A stretch of 50,231 nt of DNA from Cyanobium sp. PLM2.Bin73. Lineage in GTDB: Bacteria > Cyanobacteriota > Cyanobacteriia > PCC-6307 > Cyanobiaceae. The notes under the pieces are model-generated. The model was not told the origin of the DNA and did no database searches. It was given only the letters and a program-made list of their open reading frames with translations. This document shows, piece by piece, positions 46,755-50,231 of the stretch; positions within the stretch are counted from its first letter, which is position 1; each line of letters starts with the position of its first letter. The stretch covers positions 1 to 50,231 of the forward strand of contig REEV01000084.1 in the NCBI GenBank assembly GCA_007694915.1. Reading direction: 5' to 3'. The position numbers were made by a program, and so were the translations under genes.

Positions 46755-47927
46755 ATGCTCCCTCCTGACATCAGCGGCGTTCAGCTCAGCCCCGATGAGG
46801 TGGCCCGCTTTTCCCGCCATCTGATCCTGCCGGAGGTCGGCATGGAGGGCCAGAAGCGGCTCAAGGCCGCCTCGGTGCTGTGCGTGGGCACCGGTGGACT
46901 GGGCTCCCCCTTGCTGCTGTATCTGGCTGCCGCCGGCGTGGGCCGCATCGGCATCGTCGATTTCGACGTGGTGGATCACTCCAACCTGCAGCGCCAGGTG
47001 ATCCATGGCACCAGCTGGGTGGGTAAGCCCAAGATCGAATCCGCCAAGGCCCGCATCCATGAGATCAATCCCCACTGCCAGGTGGATCTCTACGAGACGG
47101 CGCTCACCAGCGAAAACGCTCTGGCGATCATCGAGCCCTACGACATCGTCTGCGACGGTACCGACAACTTCCCCACCCGCTACCTGGTGAACGACGCCTG
47201 CGTGCTGCTGGGCAAACCGAACGTGTACGGCTCGATCTTCCGCTTCGAGGGCCAGGCCACGGTGTTCAACCTGGATGCAGATAGTCCCAACTACCGCGAT
47301 CTGTTCCCCGAGCCGCCGCCGCCGGGCATGGTGCCCTCCTGCGCCGAGGGCGGCGTGGTGGGGGTGCTGCCCGGGATCATCGGCGTGATCCAGGCCACCG
47401 AAGCGGTGAAGATCATCACCGGCATCGGCACCACCCTCAGCGGCCGGCTGCTGCTCTTTGATGCCCTGGGCATGAAGTTCCGTGAGCTGAAGCTGCGGCC
47501 CAGTCCGGAACGGCCCGTGATCGACAAGCTGATCGATTACCAAGAGTTCTGCGGGGTGGGCGGCTCCGCCCCGGGCCAGGAGGAGGCTGGCTCGGTGCCC
47601 AGCATCACCGTGGCGGAGCTGAAAACTGTGATTGACGGCCAGCTGGAAGACATCCTGCTGCTGGATGTGCGCAACCCCCAGGAGGCCGACATCGCCGTGA
47701 TTCCTGGTGCGGTGCTGATGCCACTCGACCGCATCGAGAGCGGCGAGGCGATTGAGGACGTGCGCCAGCTGGCAGCCGGCAGGAAGCTCTACGTGCACTG
47801 CAAGCTCGGCGGCCGCAGCGCTAAGGCCCTGCTCGCCCTGGGGCGTCACGGCATCGAGGGCATCAACGTGAGTGGCGGCATCGACGCCTGGAGCCAGCAC
47901 GTGGATCCCCAGGTGCCGCGTTACTGA
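46755..47927 (+). CDS. moeB: MoeB/ThiF-like E1 adenylyltransferase with C-terminal rhodanese domain
   Basis: 390 residues. The E1-like domain (~13-270) has the ATP motif VGTGGLGSPLLLYLA, DFDVVDHSNLQRQ with the catalytic residues, GTDNFPTRYLVNDAC and the Cys196 region VPSCAEGG. The CxxC zinc pairs of E. coli MoeB are not seen (the region is LRPSPERPVIDKLIDYQEFC). The rhodanese domain (~280-385) has the persulfide Cys349 in VHCKLGGRS. It activates the C-terminal Gly-Gly of a sulfur carrier (MoaD-type) and passes sulfur to it, as human MOCS3 does, for molybdopterin or tRNA thiolation. Genomic partner here is the JAMM peptidase. Confidence 0.94.
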   Translation: MLPPDISGVQLSPDEVARFSRHLILPEVGMEGQKRLKAASVLCVGTGGLGSPLLLYLAAAGVGRIGIVDFDVVDHSNLQRQVIHGTSWVGKPKIESAKARIHEINPHCQVDLYETALTSENALAIIEPYDIVCDGTDNFPTRYLVNDACVLLGKPNVYGSIFRFEGQATVFNLDADSPNYRDLFPEPPPPGMVPSCAEGGVVGVLPGIIGVIQATEAVKIITGIGTTLSGRLLLFDALGMKFRELKLRPSPERPVIDKLIDYQEFCGVGGSAPGQEEAGSVPSITVAELKTVIDGQLEDILLLDVRNPQEADIAVIPGAVLMPLDRIESGEAIEDVRQLAAGRKLYVHCKLGGRSAKALLALGRHGIEGINVSGGIDAWSQHVDPQVPRY

Positions 47928-49187
47928 TCAGTAGTCCACCCCGCGCTTGAGGTCGACCCCCCGCTCGGCGTAGTGCTTGTGGCACACCATCTCCGAGTGC
48001 ACTGCGGCCAGGTCGAAATAGGCGGGGCGGTTCTTGCAGCGGCCCGTGAGGATCACCTCGGTGTCGGCCGGCTTGCGCAGCAGTGTCTGCACGATCGGTT
48101 CCACCGGCAGAAGCTCCAGGTCCACGGTGGGGTTGATCTCATCGAGGATCACCGTTTTGTATAGGCCGCTGGCAATCGCCGCCCGGGCGATCTCCCAGGC
48201 GCGCTCGGCCTCCACGTAGTCGATCGGCAGCTGCTGGCCCCGCCACACGATTGCGTCACGCCCGGAGCGCAGGTGATCCACCAGGTGCGGATAGCTCTCG
48301 CGCAGGGCGGCGATGGCGGCATCTTCGGTGTAGCCGCTGCCGCCCTTGAGCCACTGCAGGATCAGCACCCGGTGGCTCTTGTCCTGGCTGATGCCGCGGC
48401 CGATGGCCTGCAGGGCCTTGCCCAGGGCGCTGGTGCTCTTGCCCTTGCCCTCCCCCGTATAGATCTCGATGCCCTCCAGCCCCAGGGGCAACTCAGCGCT
48501 GCCCTCGCCCCCTGGCTCGCCGTGCTCCAGCCGACGCCGGTGGCCGCGCATCTCCGAGTGCAGATCGGCCAGCTGGATCAGCTGGGCCGGGGCGCCGCGG
48601 CCGGTGCAAATCACCTCCATCCCTTCGGGCTTGGCGGCCAGGGTGCGGCATACCTCTTCCACGTCCAGCAGGCCCAGATCGAGCACGGGGTTGAGCTCAT
48701 CGAGCACCACCACCGAGTAGAGATCGGAGGCGATCGCGCCCTTGGCGATGTCCCAACCCCGCTGGGCCTCCTGGCGGTCGAAGCGGGTCACCTCCTCGGC
48801 GGTGAAGAAGTCGCCACGGCCAGTGCGCACCTGGTCGATGAGGTGGGGGAAGCCCTGCTGCAGGGCTTCGATGGCGCCGTCCTCGTCGTAGGTGCGGCCC
48901 GGCCCCTTGAGGAAGCGCAGCAGCAGCACCCGGGTGTGCTTCTGTTCGCAGATTCCCAGGCCGATGGTGCGCAGCACCACACCCAGGGCGGCCTGACTCT
49001 TGCCCTTGCCGTCGCCGTCGTAAACGTGCAACTGGCCGTGGGAGCGCTCGTCGCTGCGGGCGGCGGTGCGGATGCCGATCCCCCGGCCGGTGCCGCGAAC
49101 GGCCTCCTGGCCGGTGCCGCCGACGGCCTCCCGGCCGGTGCCGCGACTGCTGCTCCGCTGCGGCGTGCCGGTGCTGCTGGAGCTCAT
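47928..49187 (-). CDS. cobO: Tandem two-domain corrinoid adenosyltransferase (CobO/BtuR-like)
   Basis: 419 residues, twice the usual ~200. Two CobO/CobA-type ATP:corrinoid adenosyltransferase domains sit in tandem: domain 1 (~51-225) with P-loop DGDGKGKS (57-64) and VVLDELNPVLD, TGRGAP; domain 2 (~240-419) with P-loop TGEGKGKS (244-251), VILDEINPTVD, TGRCKN, and the C-terminal RGVDLKRGVDY. Both P-loops are intact. Each would transfer the adenosyl group to the Co(I) of cob(I)yrinate diamide or cobalamin. The first ~45 residues are Ser/Gly/Thr/Arg-rich, built from a 24-bp DNA repeat (49087-49144). Partner of the CbiG-CobJ gene in cobamide synthesis. Confidence 0.9.
   Translation of the reverse strand: MSSSSTGTPQRSSSRGTGREAVGGTGQEAVRGTGRGIGIRTAARSDERSHGQLHVYDGDGKGKSQAALGVVLRTIGLGICEQKHTRVLLLRFLKGPGRTYDEDGAIEALQQGFPHLIDQVRTGRGDFFTAEEVTRFDRQEAQRGWDIAKGAIASDLYSVVVLDELNPVLDLGLLDVEEVCRTLAAKPEGMEVICTGRGAPAQLIQLADLHSEMRGHRRRLEHGEPGGEGSAELPLGLEGIEIYTGEGKGKSTSALGKALQAIGRGISQDKSHRVLILQWLKGGSGYTEDAAIAALRESYPHLVDHLRSGRDAIVWRGQQLPIDYVEAERAWEIARAAIASGLYKTVILDEINPTVDLELLPVEPIVQTLLRKPADTEVILTGRCKNRPAYFDLAAVHSEMVCHKHYAERGVDLKRGVDY
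49087..49144. repeat. 24-bp tandem repeat, about 2.4 copies, in the CobO-like gene
   Basis: A unit beginning CCGGTGCCGCGAACGGCC is present at 49087-49110 and 49111-49134 with a few mismatches, and partially to 49144. It encodes the GTGREAVGGTGQEAV-type residues in the N-terminal extension of the CobO-like protein, which are probably unstructured. Confidence 0.75.
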
Positions 49188-49296
49188 GGCGCGGCATCGA
49201 TGACCCCGATGCTACCCAGCCCGGCCGGTGATCCAGATGTCCACAGGGCCAGCGCTGACCCTGCCAGGATCGCCGCGGCCGCTGCCGGAAGCGCCG

Positions 49297-50142
49297 ATGG
49301 CCTTCACCCTGCTCGATCCCCTGCCCGCCCCCCTGGAGCTGGGATTGGACAACCTGCGTGGTCTGATCGCCCAGCTGCCGCGGGTGCTGGTGGCCTACTC
49401 CGGCGGCGTGGACAGTGCCCTGGTGGCGGCCATCGCCATGGAGCAGCGGGGCCCGGCCGCCGAGGCCGTCACCGGCGTCTCGCCCGCCCTGGCCCCGCAC
49501 CTGCGCCGCGAGGCCGCCCAGCAGGCCCGCTGGCTCGGCATCCGTCACCGGGAGATCCCCACCGCCGAGCTGGCCGATCAGGCCTACGCCGCCAACCCCC
49601 AGGAGCGCTGCTACGCCTGCAAGCGCGAGCTGCACAGCCTGCTGGCGCCGATCGCCGCCGGTGCTGGCGGAGCGGCGGTGCTCGATGGCGTCAACCTGGA
49701 CGATCTGGGGGACCACAGACCTGGGATCCGGGCCGCCCGGGAGTTCGGTGTGCGCTCCCCTCTGGCCGAGCTGGGCATCGACAAGGCCGGCGTGCGTCAG
49801 CTGTCACGGGCCCTGGGCCTGCCCTGGTGGGACAAGCCAGCCCAGCCCTGCCTGGCCTCACGTTTTCCCTACGGCGAGCCGATCAGTGCCGAGCGCTTGC
49901 AGCGGGTGGCGGCGGCCGAAGCCTGGCTGTTGGAGCGGGGCTGGCGGGAGGTGCGGGTGCGCAGCCAGGGGCAGACCGCCCGGATTGAACTTCCCGCCCC
50001 CCAGCTGGGGGAAGCCCTGCGCCGCTGGGCCGAGCCCGCGGCCAGGGCCGAGCTGGTGAGCACGTTTCTGGAGCTGGGCTTCAGTGCGGTGGCCCTCGAT
50101 CTGGAGGGCCTGGTGAGCGGCAAGCTCAACCGCGAGATCTGA
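49297..50142 (+). CDS. larE: ATP-dependent sacrificial sulfur transferase LarE-like
   Basis: 281 residues from ATG 49297 (MAFTLLDPLPAPLELGLDNL); a GTG at 49228 is in frame. The PP-loop SGGVDS (35-40) marks an ATP pyrophosphatase of the LarE family. In lactobacilli LarE sulfurates the nickel-pincer cofactor of lactate racemase. A CxxC pair (C105, C108 in ERCYACK) and the PCLASRFPYGE motif with C185 are present. LarB and LarC are not in the window. The role in this cyanobacterium is therefore uncertain; it could serve another sulfur transfer. Confidence 0.88.
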   Translation: MAFTLLDPLPAPLELGLDNLRGLIAQLPRVLVAYSGGVDSALVAAIAMEQRGPAAEAVTGVSPALAPHLRREAAQQARWLGIRHREIPTAELADQAYAANPQERCYACKRELHSLLAPIAAGAGGAAVLDGVNLDDLGDHRPGIRAAREFGVRSPLAELGIDKAGVRQLSRALGLPWWDKPAQPCLASRFPYGEPISAERLQRVAAAEAWLLERGWREVRVRSQGQTARIELPAPQLGEALRRWAEPAARAELVSTFLELGFSAVALDLEGLVSGKLNREI

Positions 50143-50151
50143 GCCCCGGGG

Positions 50152-50231
50152 CTAGGCCGCCACCAGGGGCAGGCGCTCGGCGCCGGCGATGGCGGCTGGG
50201 GTTTCGCGGCGGAAGCTGGTGAGGCGGTGGC
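50152..50231 (-). CDS. Partial CDS, C-terminal 25 residues only
   Basis: A minus-strand frame enters from the right edge and ends with TAG at 50154-50152. The visible residues end HRLTSFRRETPAAIAGAERL PLVAA; this is too short to assign a family. Convergent with larE with a 9-bp gap between the stop codons. Confidence 0.4.
   Translation of the reverse strand, partial: HRLTSFRRETPAAIAGAERLPLVAA

Noticed and set aside
46428-47900. Minus-strand 490-codon open frame
   Set aside because: Antisense shadow of the JAMM and moeB genes; low-complexity His/Asp/Gln composition.
48273-49988. Plus-strand 571-codon open frame
   Set aside because: Antisense to the CobO-like gene and then out of frame within larE; no family features.

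Overview
The window is chromosomal DNA of a GC-rich unicellular cyanobacterium, most likely of the Synechococcus/Cyanobium lineage. The evidence is photosystem I genes (psaA, psaB, psaL, psaI), the cyanobacterial NDH-1 subunit NdhN, the clock-associated Fe-S protein LdpA, a Ycf45-type ATPase, CAAD, DUF1815 and DUF2839 proteins, a CrtD-type carotenoid desaturase and the typical cyanobacterial ribosomal protein order. I see no insertion sequence, integrase, CRISPR array, rRNA or phage gene. This is a core-genome region with dense, often overlapping genes.

Layout. 1-5459: an AT-richer partial gene of unknown function, lipA (lipoate synthase), tRNA-Pro(CGG), a CbiG-CobJ fusion for corrin synthesis and a lipoprotein gene overlapping it. 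5460-6010 is a long non-coding stretch ahead of psaA-psaB, which end in a clear terminator. 10701-11774: a small lipoprotein-like gene and the psaI-psaL pair. 11865-15076: envelope genes (HEAT-like protein, GT2 glycosyltransferase, NlpC/P60 hydrolase, beta-lactamase-fold hydrolase). Then tRNA-Ser(GCT), alanine racemase and an HNH nuclease.

17045-33819 is one long minus-strand ribosomal supercluster: rplC-D-W-B, rpsS, rplV, rpsC, rplP, rpmC, rpsQ, rplN-X-E, rpsH, rplF-R, rpsE, rplO, secY, adk, rpmJ, rpsM, rpsK, rpoA, rplQ, truA, rplM, rpsI, rpmE, prfA. It combines ribosome assembly, protein export, RNA polymerase alpha, tRNA pseudouridylation and termination. rpsJ, rpsN and rpmD are absent from it.

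33820-34287 is the non-coding divergent region between this cluster and the plus-strand set ndhN-ldpA-ycf45-like, which has TTGA-type overlap between its first two genes. Then come tRNA-Gln(TTG), a HAD hydrolase and recA. A sequence matching the cyanobacterial LexA/SOS box lies directly after the HAD stop codon. 39877-45700 holds DUF1815, DUF2839, a DinG-like protein whose helicase motifs have decayed, tyrA, crtD and a fructosamine-kinase-family gene. 45717-50231 holds a perfect 15-bp tandem repeat, a CAAD membrane protein, a JAMM peptidase next to a MoeB-rhodanese E1-like enzyme, a two-domain corrinoid adenosyltransferase, larE and the 3' end of one more gene.

Cobalamin (CbiG-CobJ, duplicated CobO-like), sulfur transfer (LipA, MoeB-rhodanese, LarE) and photosynthesis are the metabolic themes. 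No clearly novel defence or mobile system is visible. The best leads are the JAMM/E1 pair, the decayed DinG-like protein, the truA gene without a standard start codon, the LexA box, the tandem CobO domains and several non-coding hairpins. All family names come from reading the translated sequence; no database search was run.
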